DNA from: an uncultured Leucothrix sp.
GTDB taxonomy: Bacteria; Pseudomonadota; Gammaproteobacteria; Thiotrichales; Thiotrichaceae
Direction: 5' to 3'
DNA: 5,836 nucleotides
NCBI GenBank assembly: GCA_937923375.1
Contig: CALAJG010000241.1
Location: forward strand, 1-5,836
In this document: piece after piece, positions 1-5,836 of the stretch
Position numbering within the stretch: the stretch's first letter is position 1
Layout of the letters: each line of letters starts with the position of its first letter
Position numbers and translations under genes: made by a program
Notes under the pieces: model-generated
The model's database searches: none
What the model was told of the DNA's origin: nothing
Seen by the model: only the letters and a program-made list of their open reading frames with translations

Positions 1-1126
1 GACTTTCCAACGTTTCGCTGCCGACAATCTTAGCGATCGAACAGCCTGGCCAGACGTATTTGTTGATATTTCTGGAAATAACCCGACCAGAGGTATTGGC
101 GCAGATCGGCGTACGCTGTTGGAAAGCATCTTCCCCATGCAAAGCGATCAATTCTGCGATCACTTGCCCTTTCTCTACGGTCTCACCTAACTCGACACAG
201 TATGCCAATAAACCAGCCTGATCGACTCTGAGCATTTCTGTAGCATCTAAGTCTGTTGGTTCTGGCGCCGTGTCTGGCTTTGCTGTTATAAGCTCGCCAC
301 CAATTAACCCTTCTTCCTGAAAGAAACCGTAGAGCTGGATAGCATCTTGACGATTAAGCCCGTCAAAGGTGTCAGCCTGACCACGGTATTCTACCGTTCC
401 AGAGGCTTTTATTTTTAGCGGAATTGGCTTATCTGGGTTCTCACGCGCAGCATCTAACCACAGGCCGGGCCAAACCTCATCAAATGAACCACCGCCACTG
501 TCTTCAGCTAGCAATGTCGCCGCAGCACCGACCCAGGTTGCCAGATTATGCGATGACTCGCTTAACTGGGGCACGGCGAAAAGATGCACTAGCGCATTAT
601 TGTCACAATGTAAATCAAGTACGTAGTCAGCGTCATAAGCTTCCTGAATCACATAATGACGCTGCTGTTCTAAGGCACTTGTGGGTTTTGCTGACGATAA
701 CCATCTTGCAAGCTCAGCTAGGATAAGCTGTTGATTCTTAATTGCTTCACTACCTAACTTACCCTCAATTTCTTTGGCAATGACAGTATATAAGCTTGGC
801 CATTTACGATTAAAGTTCACACCACTCATCGCATCATAGCGACCCTGATGCTGATTAAAGCTCAACCCAGCCATGCCCAAGGGGTTTACCATTGGCATCA
901 CGACAAAGTGTGCACTCAGCTGACCCTTTGAATCTGCCGCTTTCAACAGTGCTAAGAGATGATGCAGTACTAATATTCCAGGCTGCTCATCTGCATGCAA
1001 TGCTGCCTGCAAATAGATTTTTGGTATATCAGCGCTTGCTGCAGGGCCAATTTTATAATATTGCAGCGTGGTTACCCTGCCCGGCGAGTCACCTGTAATC
1101 TCGCGTGTGATTCTTTGAAAACTCAT
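1..1126 (-). CDS. aotO: M14-family zinc deacylase, AotO-like (succinylglutamate desuccinylase/aspartoacylase superfamily), 3' end missing
   Basis: The frame is open from ATG 1126 to the left edge (375 complete codons, no stop), so the C-terminus lies outside the window. The M14 AstE/AspA zinc site is intact by eye: H44 and E47 in LHADEQPG, then H173 in VLDLHCDNN. N106-R107 in NFNRKWP is the usual substrate-carboxylate pair, and E246 in GTVEYRGQ is the likely catalytic glutamate. From about residue 300 on, AGLLAYCVELGETVEKGQ resembles a biotinyl/lipoyl-like barrel, as found at the end of the AotO subfamily. The expected reaction is hydrolysis of an N-acyl amino acid in the cytoplasm (no signal peptide), but the substrate is not known for this subfamily. 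From memory, P. aeruginosa AotO is dispensable for arginine/ornithine uptake. The start lies 11 bases after the aotM stop with no good ribosome site, which suggests translational coupling. The family call is firm; the aotO name rests on context. Confidence 0.85.
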   Translation of the reverse strand, partial: MSFQRITREITGDSPGRVTTLQYYKIGPAASADIPKIYLQAALHADEQPGILVLHHLLALLKAADSKGQLSAHFVVMPMVNPLGMAGLSFNQHQGRYDAMSGVNFNRKWPSLYTVIAKEIEGKLGSEAIKNQQLILAELARWLSSAKPTSALEQQRHYVIQEAYDADYVLDLHCDNNALVHLFAVPQLSESSHNLATWVGAAATLLAEDSGGGSFDEVWPGLWLDAARENPDKPIPLKIKASGTVEYRGQADTFDGLNRQDAIQLYGFFQEEGLIGGELITAKPDTAPEPTDLDATEMLRVDQAGLLAYCVELGETVEKGQVIAELIALHGEDAFQQRTPICANTSGRVISRNINKYVWPGCSIAKIVGSETLES

Positions 1127-1137
1127 CGGTTAAAAGC

Positions 1138-1905
1138 TCATCGCATATAGTTCGGTTTGAAACGAAATTTCTGGCGTTCTTCTTTGCGGATATGGCGTGA
1201 TAAGTATTTCTGCACCAAACCAAACGTAAAAAAGATAAACATTGATATCGCTACGAAATACAGCGCAGCGACCGAAAAGTGCAAGAATACGTTATAGTCT
1301 TTCTCAAACAGCTCGCCTGCTTTATTCATCAAGTCTTTTTGATCATTGATTACCGGCAGCGTGAAGTAAACCAACGCAGTCGCGTGGAACAAAAATACCA
1401 CTTCATTGGTATACGCAGGCCATGCCAGCCGAATGGTATTGGGCCAGGTGACAGACCAAAACTCTTGCCAGCGATTCATGCCGATGGCGCGCGCCGCCTC
1501 GATCTGCCCATTGGGAACTGTCCGCATAACGCCGTAAAAGATCTCTGCCGCGTAAGCCGATGTGTTTAATACCAATACTAATGGTCCTAAAAATAAGGGG
1601 TGCAATACGATCTCATCGATCCCCCATGGTTTCCACAACGAACGGTTGAGAGACAGCGCAAAGCTGTAAAACATAAAAAACTGAATAAACAGCGGTGAGC
1701 CACGAAATGCGTAGATATAAGCCTTGGATAATGTGGATAAAATTCTATTTTTTGAGTTCTTGCCCAGTGCCAGCAGCATAGCAAAAGGAAAGCCCAACGG
1801 AATTGAAATCAATGCAAAATATAAATTGAACGTCGCAGGCTTAGCTAGGGTAATAATGTCCTGTACGATTGCGCTGTTGGCTAACCAGTTAGTGATCCAA
1901 TCCAT
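1138..1905 (-). CDS. aotM: Polar amino-acid ABC transporter permease, AotM/HisM-like
   Basis: This 255-residue inner-membrane protein is one half of the permease heterodimer for basic amino-acid import. About five hydrophobic segments are visible (roughly 26-47, 65-85, 103-122, 168-186 and 211-232). RGSPLFIQ at 68-75 is the usual conserved turn of the HisM/ArtM family. The cytoplasmic EAA loop, which docks on the ATPase, begins at E136-A137-A138 with the conserved glycine G142 (EAARAIGMNRWQEFW). It is slightly longer than enteric HisM (about 238 residues), mainly through a basic C-terminal tail (KEERQKFRFK). ATG 1905 is the start because GAGGTGA at 1912-1918 sits 6 bases upstream, inside the last codons of aotQ. 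Only one base separates the aotQ stop from this start, so the two are almost certainly coupled, which suits an equimolar Q:M pair. It could equally be annotated hisM; substrate cannot be fixed from the permease. Confidence 0.92.
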   Translation of the reverse strand: MDWITNWLANSAIVQDIITLAKPATFNLYFALISIPLGFPFAMLLALGKNSKNRILSTLSKAYIYAFRGSPLFIQFFMFYSFALSLNRSLWKPWGIDEIVLHPLFLGPLVLVLNTSAYAAEIFYGVMRTVPNGQIEAARAIGMNRWQEFWSVTWPNTIRLAWPAYTNEVVFLFHATALVYFTLPVINDQKDLMNKAGELFEKDYNVFLHFSVAALYFVAISMFIFFTFGLVQKYLSRHIRKEERQKFRFKPNYMR

Positions 1906-1906
1906 A

Positions 1907-2749
1907 TCAGTTCACCTCAACCATGCCGCGATTAGCGCGGCGCTGCAACCAGTCAAACACGCGTTCTGACAGCATCGTCATCAGGATGTAAAATACAAAT
2001 AGCACTAGGTAATATTTCCAGCGCCAGTCGGGATGCACCATACCCGCTCGTGCCAGGTAATTGGGCGCACCTAAACGATCGGCCCACAGCACGATGTCGG
2101 CGATTTGAAGAAGCGACAATAACGAAGTGGCTTTCAGCAGCAGCATCCAAACATTGGAGAGCCCTGGCAAGGCATAGGTCCACATTTGCCTGACTTTAAA
2201 GCGCCAAAATACCTGCTTTTTTGTAAAACCATAGGCCTGTGCAGCTTCCAGCTGCCCATGAGGCACGGCTTGCATAGCGCCATGAATGACATTAGCGGCA
2301 AACGCACCGTAAACGATACCAAAGGAGACACAGGCGAGAATTAGATAGTCATTCCCCTCAAGGTACCATTGCGCAGCATCACAGGGTGGCCAACTACCTG
2401 CATTACTGGCGATTTCTTCGGCGGTACAGCGTGTGCGGGAGAAAATGTATTCAACGAATTGCTCAAAGGCGAGTGGGAAAAATAAGAAGAACAGGACATC
2501 AGGTACGCCTCTAACGATATTCACATAGAAACTACCGATCCAGCGCAGCGGGGCAATTGCTGATTGTTTTAGCGCAGCACCGAGTAAGCCAAACAGCACG
2601 GCAAATGCAGCACCAGCGATGGCAGCAATTAGCGTGAATCGAATGCTGGCGTACCACATCATGTGCTTGCCATTAGTAATATACTCAAGCCCGGCGCGCC
2701 AGTCCTCGCCAAGTAAATTGACTAATGATTCAATGATCGATTCGATCAC
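1907..2749 (-). CDS. aotQ: Polar amino-acid ABC transporter permease, AotQ/HisQ-like, with enlarged periplasmic loop
   Basis: Partner permease of AotM. From GTG 2749 the product is 280 residues, against about 228 for enteric HisQ. Family marks are RGVPD at 80-84 and the EAA loop at 168-174 (E168, A169, A170, G174; LEAAQAYGF), followed by ALPGLSN and the helix WMLLLKATSLLSLL. Extra length falls in three places: the N-terminus (ESIIESLVNLLGEDW), about 20 residues between the second and third membrane segments, and about 10 residues after ADIVLWADRLG. The second-to-third-segment loop should be periplasmic in the five-helix HisQ topology and carries C108 and C123. The frame extends to TTG 2782, but that codon has no ribosome site and lies inside the intergenic hairpin. 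GTG 2749 follows AAGGGGG and is preferred, although the spacing from the G-run is short (2 bases; 5 from AAGG). The gene ends one base before aotM. Confidence 0.9.
   Translation of the reverse strand: MIESIIESLVNLLGEDWRAGLEYITNGKHMMWYASIRFTLIAAIAGAAFAVLFGLLGAALKQSAIAPLRWIGSFYVNIVRGVPDVLFFLFFPLAFEQFVEYIFSRTRCTAEEIASNAGSWPPCDAAQWYLEGNDYLILACVSFGIVYGAFAANVIHGAMQAVPHGQLEAAQAYGFTKKQVFWRFKVRQMWTYALPGLSNVWMLLLKATSLLSLLQIADIVLWADRLGAPNYLARAGMVHPDWRWKYYLVLFVFYILMTMLSERVFDWLQRRANRGMVEVN
1912..1918 (-). promoter_or_regulatory. Ribosome binding site of aotM, embedded in the end of aotQ
   Basis: GAGGTGA lies 6 bases before ATG 1905 and is formed by the final codons of aotQ. Ribosomes ending aotQ therefore uncover and occupy this site, which supports translational coupling of the two permease subunits. 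Confidence 0.75.
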
Positions 2750-2751
2750 AG

Positions 2752-2758
2752 CCCCCTT
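2752..2758 (-). promoter_or_regulatory. Ribosome binding site deciding the GTG start of aotQ
   Basis: AAGGGGG precedes GTG 2749 with 2 bases after the G-run (5 after AAGG). It is the only purine-rich site near any possible aotQ start, which favours GTG 2749 over TTG 2782. The tight spacing and the GTG codon suggest modest initiation, consistent with permeases being made at lower level than the binding protein. Confidence 0.55.
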
Positions 2759-2778
2759 AACTAATCTTTGTTTAGATA

Positions 2779-2810
2779 GCAATACGCCACTATAACTAGT
2801 GGCATATTGC
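2779..2810 (-). promoter_or_regulatory. Strong intergenic RNA hairpin between aotJ and aotQ
   Basis: Two 13-base arms (2779-2791 and 2798-2810) flank a 6-base loop. On the minus-strand transcript all 13 positions pair, one as a G.U wobble; the plus-strand transcript would have an A/C mismatch there, so the structure fits RNA from this operon. No U-run follows, so it is not a standard intrinsic terminator. Hairpins after the binding-protein gene in ABC import operons commonly protect the upstream mRNA from 3' decay, or cause partial termination, and so give an excess of binding protein over permease. That role is inferred here by position. The hairpin begins 79 bases after the aotJ stop and ends 20 bases before the aotQ ribosome site. 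Confidence 0.7.
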
Positions 2811-2889
2811 TCTGATCATTTGTAACGCTTATTCAGCTGAGTGACAGCGATTTCTGCACAAGCAAAGCAGCAAAGCGGTACCATCCTGG

Positions 2890-3720
2890 TTACTTCTTTT
2901 CTAGCTCTTTAACACGCATTTCCAGCGCATTAATTTTCTTAAGAAGAGATTCCATAGTCATAGCTGATTTCTCTTCTGTAGCATAGAAAGGACCTTTCTT
3001 GAAGAACTCCTTGATCATGTTATCGAGGGTTCCGTCTTTCTTTACTTCAGCCAACGCTGCATTCATTTTTCCTGCAAGCTCAGTATCTTTTGGGCGCATG
3101 CCTAGTGCAACACCACCACCAATCTGAACACCGGGGCCAACAAACACGATGTTTCCACCTGAACCGTCAACAACAGGCTTCAGGAAGCTATCATCAGCAA
3201 GCAGCAAATCAATATTGCCAGCCGCTAAATCAGCAACCGACTGATCTGGCTTTTCATATAACTTGATGGTGTTACCTTCTTTAAGGTTTGCTTCTAAGTA
3301 TCCTGCCTGAACAGTTGCGCCCTGGGCACCGATTTTCTTGCCTTTTAAGTTATCAAAGTCAAACTTGTCGCCACTAGCTGCTGCATAACGTGAAGGATCT
3401 GCAGGATAGTACTCATCACTAAACATGACGGTCTCTTTTCGCTTCTCCGTAACCGACATACCGGCCATGATAACATCGTAGTTACCCGCCATCAGGTTTG
3501 GAATAATTGAATCCCACTCGTTTACTACAAACTCACACTCAAGCTTAGCGCGACGGCAAAGCTCAGCGCCCAGCTCAATTTCAAAGCCGGCTAGCTTGCC
3601 ATTGTCATCCATGAAGTTCCATGGAGCATAGGCACCTTCAGTACCAAAACGTACCTTGTCTGCCGCAAATCCTGTCGTTGCAAACGCAGCCAGAACCATC
3701 GTTAATAATAGTTTTTTCAT
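2890..3720 (-). CDS. aotJ: Periplasmic basic-amino-acid binding protein, AotJ/HisJ/ArgT-like, with C-terminal coiled coil
   Basis: This 276-residue class II solute-binding protein delivers a ligand to AotQMP. A signal peptide is clear (MKKLLLTMVL, then small residues; cleavage likely after A19), and the absence of a lipobox cysteine implies a soluble periplasmic protein. C55 and C62 (ELCRRAKLEC) match the conserved disulfide of HisJ. By eye, pocket residues align with HisJ/LAO: E28 (for D11), Y31 (Y14), W69 (L/F52), A86 and G87 (S69, S70), S89 (S72), R94 (R77), T136 (T121), D176 (D161). R94 and D176 should clamp the ligand's alpha-carboxyl and amino groups. The canonical fold ends near F245. 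An extra tail at 247-276 forms a three-heptad coiled coil (a/d at M256, L259, I263, L266, V270, L273). ATG 3720 follows GAGGAG by 9 bases. A basic amino-acid ligand is likely; which one is uncertain. Confidence 0.92.
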   Translation of the reverse strand: MKKLLLTMVLAAFATTGFAADKVRFGTEGAYAPWNFMDDNGKLAGFEIELGAELCRRAKLECEFVVNEWDSIIPNLMAGNYDVIMAGMSVTEKRKETVMFSDEYYPADPSRYAAASGDKFDFDNLKGKKIGAQGATVQAGYLEANLKEGNTIKLYEKPDQSVADLAAGNIDLLLADDSFLKPVVDGSGGNIVFVGPGVQIGGGVALGMRPKDTELAGKMNAALAEVKKDGTLDNMIKEFFKKGPFYATEEKSAMTMESLLKKINALEMRVKELEKK

Positions 3721-3726
3721 TTCTCA

Positions 3727-3740
3727 GAACTCCTCAGTTC
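3727..3740 (-). promoter_or_regulatory. aotJ ribosome binding site within a small inverted repeat
   Basis: GAGGAG at 3730-3735 lies 9 bases before ATG 3720 and supports that start. The site sits in GAACT-GAGG-AGTTC, a perfect 5-base-pair inverted repeat whose loop is GAGG. The ribosome site is thus partly looped and partly in the stem. The stem is short, so a regulatory role is only a possibility. Confidence 0.6.
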
Positions 3741-3773
3741 GCCCAGTTTAAATTGTAATAACACGTCGGTGGG

Positions 3774-4544
3774 CTAAGCCGCCGTATTTGAAAGAAACTG
3801 TTGCAGGCGTATCGATTTAGGTGAAGTAAACATCTCTGACGGATGCCCCTGTTCTTCAATCAACCCCTGATGTAAGAATATTGCTTTATTTGACACATCA
3901 CGAGCAAACGCCATTTCATGAGTCACCACGATCATAGTTGTTCCTTCTTCTGCCAGTCGACGCATCACACCCAGCACTTCACCGACCAGTTCAGGGTCTA
4001 AAGCAGAAGTAGGCTCATCAAAAAGTATCGCATCTGGACGCATCGCTAATGCTCGCGCAATGGCTGCTCGTTGCTGTTGACCGCCTGATAAAAACGCTGG
4101 ATAGACGTCTTGTTTGTCTGCAATCCCAACCTTATTCAAGAATTCCAGTGCAATTTCTTTGGCTTCGGCTTTGGCTAAACCCTGCACCCTAATCGGTGCT
4201 TCCATGACGTTCTGCAAAATCGTCAGGTGAGACCATAAATTAAACTGCTGGAAAACCATACCAATGCGTGAACGCAAGTGCTGGACCTGCTTTGGGTCAG
4301 CGGCGGATCGAACACCGCTCCGGCTAGTTTTTAGGGAAATTAGCTCACCAGACAGCGATATATCGCCCTCCTCAGGGATTTCTAAAAGGTTAATACAGCG
4401 TAGAAATGTTGACTTACCGGAGCCAGATGAACCAATTAGAGAAATAACATCTCCTTTTTGCGCCTCGAGCGAGAGTCCGTGCAACACCTCAAGCTCACCA
4501 AAGCGTTTTTTGATGTTATCAATTTTCAATACTGTTGAGGTCAT
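3774..4544 (-). CDS. aotP: Polar amino-acid ABC transporter ATPase, AotP/HisP-like
   Basis: This 256-residue cytoplasmic ATPase acts as a homodimer on the AotQ/AotM pair. All nucleotide-binding motifs are intact: Walker A GSSGSGKST at 38-46, Q-loop in MVFQQFNLW (Q about 99), signature LSGGQQQR at 152-159, Walker B ILFDEP at 173-178 with catalytic E177, D-loop SALD at 180-183 and switch H209 in VVTHEM. The insert before the Q-loop (RSGVRSAADPKQVQHLRSR) and FNLWSHLT are typical of HisP/AotP rather than GlnQ. The frame reaches GTG 4562, but ATG 4544 is chosen because TAAGG at 4551-4555 lies 6 bases upstream, and MTSTVLKIDNIKKRFG fits the family's N-terminus. It is the first gene of the cluster, 53 bases ahead of aotJ; in P. 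aeruginosa the ATPase comes after the permeases. hisP is an equally acceptable name. Confidence 0.93.
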   Translation of the reverse strand: MTSTVLKIDNIKKRFGELEVLHGLSLEAQKGDVISLIGSSGSGKSTFLRCINLLEIPEEGDISLSGELISLKTSRSGVRSAADPKQVQHLRSRIGMVFQQFNLWSHLTILQNVMEAPIRVQGLAKAEAKEIALEFLNKVGIADKQDVYPAFLSGGQQQRAAIARALAMRPDAILFDEPTSALDPELVGEVLGVMRRLAEEGTTMIVVTHEMAFARDVSNKAIFLHQGLIEEQGHPSEMFTSPKSIRLQQFLSNTAA

Positions 4545-4641
4545 CCGATGCCTTATATCCACCTATTGCAAGCGAATACAAACTACCGGATGGGCTTTGA
4601 AAAAACAAGCGGTATAAAAAGCGGATCAGCCGTAAAAAAAT
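4545..4641 (-). other. pilR-aotP intergenic gap, probable but unresolved site of aot transcription start
   Basis: This T-rich 97-base gap is the only substantial spacer ahead of the five-gene cluster. The best sigma-70-like pair I can find is TTGTTT (4608-4603), 17 bases, then TAGTTT (4585-4580), which is a weak match at -10. At the pilR end, GCGG (4650-4647) can pair with CCGC (4624-4621) around an inner GTAAA/TTTAC stem, followed by T5; this could be a weak terminator but the stem is only 4 G-C pairs with a large loop. I see no sigma-54 -24/-12 pair and no clear ArgR-type operator. Read-through from pilR cannot be excluded. Confidence 0.3.
4551..4555 (-). promoter_or_regulatory. Ribosome binding site deciding the ATG start of aotP
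   Basis: TAAGG stands 6 bases before ATG 4544. The upstream in-frame GTG at 4562 has only a weak purine stretch before it (AATAG), so translation more likely starts at the ATG, shortening the protein by six residues. Confidence 0.6.
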
Positions 4642-5836
4642 TTACCCCGCATCATCCAACTCATACTTTTTGATACGATAACGCAACTGCCTAAACGTCA
4701 TCCCTAATTGTTTAGCAGCGGCAGTTCGGTTCCAGCGCGTCTGCTCCAAAGCCTCTAAAATCTGATGCTTTTCAGTATCTTCTTCATTATTCGCTTGCCA
4801 AGCAGGATGTGCTGCTATCTTAGCCTGCATGACCTCCGCTGTTTTCAGAACCGGACTAGTTTCCGGCAGCTGTAGATCACTTGGCTGAATCACATTGTTT
4901 TCACACAGCGTTGAGGCCCTCTCCAGAATATTCTCTAGCTCACGAACATTTCCCGGAAAAGGATAGTCATTCAGCGTATTCATTGCCGCACCGGACAAAT
5001 TAATCTTTGGTAAATCCCAGCGTTCTGCAATTAACTTCAGGAAGAACTGAGCTAACAACTCAATGTCCCCACCCCGTTCATGCAGCGGCGGCACATCCAA
5101 CTTGATAACATTTAATCGGTAATACAAATCCTGTCTAAAACTACCCGCTTCAACCTCTTTTTCCAGATCTTTATGGGTTGCGCTGAGAATACGTATATCG
5201 ACTGGCAGTTCATCGTTGGCTCCAACAGGCTTGATGGCTTTCTCCTGTATTGCACGAAGCAGCTTAACCTGCATGCCTAACGGTAAATCGGCAACTTCAT
5301 CTAAAAACAATGTGCCTTTATGTGCTGCCTGAAATAGCCCTTTCTTATCTTCAACCGCCCCGGTAAAGCTGCCTTTTTTATGTCCAAAAAACTCACTTTC
5401 CATTAAATTTTCGGGAATCGCGCCACAGTTAACTGGCACAAAGCTGCCTTTAGAACGAGGGCTACGATTATGAATTTCATTCGCTACTAGCTCTTTACCA
5501 CTACCCGACTCGCCATGAATAAACACTGGAGCCTGGCTTCTGGCTAGCTTTAAAATTGTCGAGTTCAAACGCTGCATAGCCTCTGACTCACCAATGATGG
5601 CACTTTGACTAACCGCTTCAGGAACGGCCGTCTCCCCACCTGATGAATCTGTTATCTGGCCAGATAACGTTAACGCCGTCTGCACCAGATCCCGCAGTTT
5701 ACTGAGATCCACTGGCTTAGAAACAAAATCATAGGCCCCAGCCTTTAGCGCTTCTACCGCAGACTCCATGCTGCCAAAGGCGGTGATTACAGCAACAGGA
5801 ATATGTGCGTAGTCGCGCTGTATATAACGCACAATA
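4642..5836 (-). CDS. pilR: Sigma-54-dependent response regulator PilR, 5' end missing
   Basis: An NtrC-class activator, cut by the right edge: the frame stays open to the last base, giving 397 visible residues numbered from the first whole codon. The receiver remainder shows the conserved threonine (VITAFGS) and lysine (VSKPVD); the phosphorylated aspartate lies outside the window. The AAA+ domain carries Walker A GESGSGKE (108-115), the sigma-54 contact loop GSFTGA (155-160; as I recall, PilR has this serine variant of GAFTGA), Walker B GTLFLDEV (174-181), arginine-finger region FRQDLYYRLNV (233-243) and sensor II PGNVRELEN (294-302). The C-terminal Fis-type helix-turn-helix (about 356-391; WNRTAAAKQLGMTFRQLRYR) closely matches PilR. 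PilR with its kinase PilS switches on pilA and type IV pili; a pilS gene is expected just beyond the edge. No sequence evidence ties it to the transport operon downstream. Confidence 0.9.
   Translation of the reverse strand, partial: IVRYIQRDYAHIPVAVITAFGSMESAVEALKAGAYDFVSKPVDLSKLRDLVQTALTLSGQITDSSGGETAVPEAVSQSAIIGESEAMQRLNSTILKLARSQAPVFIHGESGSGKELVANEIHNRSPRSKGSFVPVNCGAIPENLMESEFFGHKKGSFTGAVEDKKGLFQAAHKGTLFLDEVADLPLGMQVKLLRAIQEKAIKPVGANDELPVDIRILSATHKDLEKEVEAGSFRQDLYYRLNVIKLDVPPLHERGGDIELLAQFFLKLIAERWDLPKINLSGAAMNTLNDYPFPGNVRELENILERASTLCENNVIQPSDLQLPETSPVLKTAEVMQAKIAAHPAWQANNEEDTEKHQILEALEQTRWNRTAAAKQLGMTFRQLRYRIKKYELDDAG

Noticed and set aside
2750..2782. TTG 2782 as start of aotQ
   Set aside because: It has no ribosome site and lies inside the hairpin arm; GTG 2749 follows AAGGGGG and gives a more family-like N-terminus.
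2779..2810. The J-Q hairpin as a classic intrinsic terminator
   Set aside because: No U-run follows the stem on the minus strand, and the downstream permease genes need the same transcript.
4545..4562. GTG 4562 as start of aotP
   Set aside because: The preceding sequence is a poor ribosome site, while ATG 4544 has TAAGG at good spacing.
4561..4591. Possible sigma-54 promoter (TTGCAA) upstream of aotP, attractive because pilR is adjacent
   Set aside because: The upstream GG is 16 bases from the GC rather than the required 10, and the bases at the correct spacing are TT.
5520..5836. GTG 5832 as a true start for a short regulator lacking most of its receiver
   Set aside because: The frame stays open to the window edge and the visible receiver half aligns as an interior fragment, so the gene is cut by the edge rather than naturally short.
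1..5836. Genes on the plus strand, CRISPR arrays, insertion sequences, tRNAs or phage genes
   Set aside because: Plus-strand open frames lie opposite well-supported minus-strand genes and show no recognisable domains or ribosome sites; no repeat array, transposase, tRNA fold or terminal inverted repeat was seen.

Overview
The window is a stretch of gammaproteobacterial chromosome with every recognisable gene on the minus strand. Protein-level resemblance (a PilR-type regulator, a basic-amino-acid ABC transporter of the HisJQMP/AotJQMP class, and an AotO-type M14 deacylase) and the moderate base composition suggest a marine or aquatic gammaproteobacterium in the broad Pseudomonadales/Oceanospirillales/Cellvibrionales area. 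This placement is an inference; no rRNA or other taxonomic marker is present.

Reading in the direction of transcription (right to left): 5836-4642 is the 3' two-thirds or more of a sigma-54 response regulator best matched to PilR, cut by the right window edge inside its receiver domain. After a 97-base gap comes a five-gene cluster: ATPase (4544-3774, aotP/hisP-like), periplasmic binding protein (3720-2890, aotJ/hisJ-like), two permeases (2749-1907, aotQ-like; 1905-1138, aotM-like) and an M14-family zinc hydrolase (1126 to the left edge, aotO-like, incomplete at its C-terminus). Q, M and O are tightly packed (1 and 11 bases apart), P-J is separated by 53 bases, and J-Q by 140 bases that include a strong RNA hairpin.

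Together the five genes read as one polar amino-acid import operon. The binding protein captures a basic amino acid (arginine, ornithine, lysine or histidine class) in the periplasm, AotQ and AotM form the inner-membrane channel, AotP drives it with ATP, and the hydrolase probably deacylates a related amino-acid derivative in the cytoplasm. The same five families occur together in the Pseudomonas aeruginosa aotJQMOP operon, but here the ATPase is first rather than last.

I see no mobile element, CRISPR array, tRNA, rRNA or phage gene, and no evidence of a wholly new system. The most unusual features are a C-terminal coiled coil on the binding protein with a textbook trimerisation motif, the J-Q intergenic hairpin, and an enlarged, cysteine-containing periplasmic loop in AotQ.
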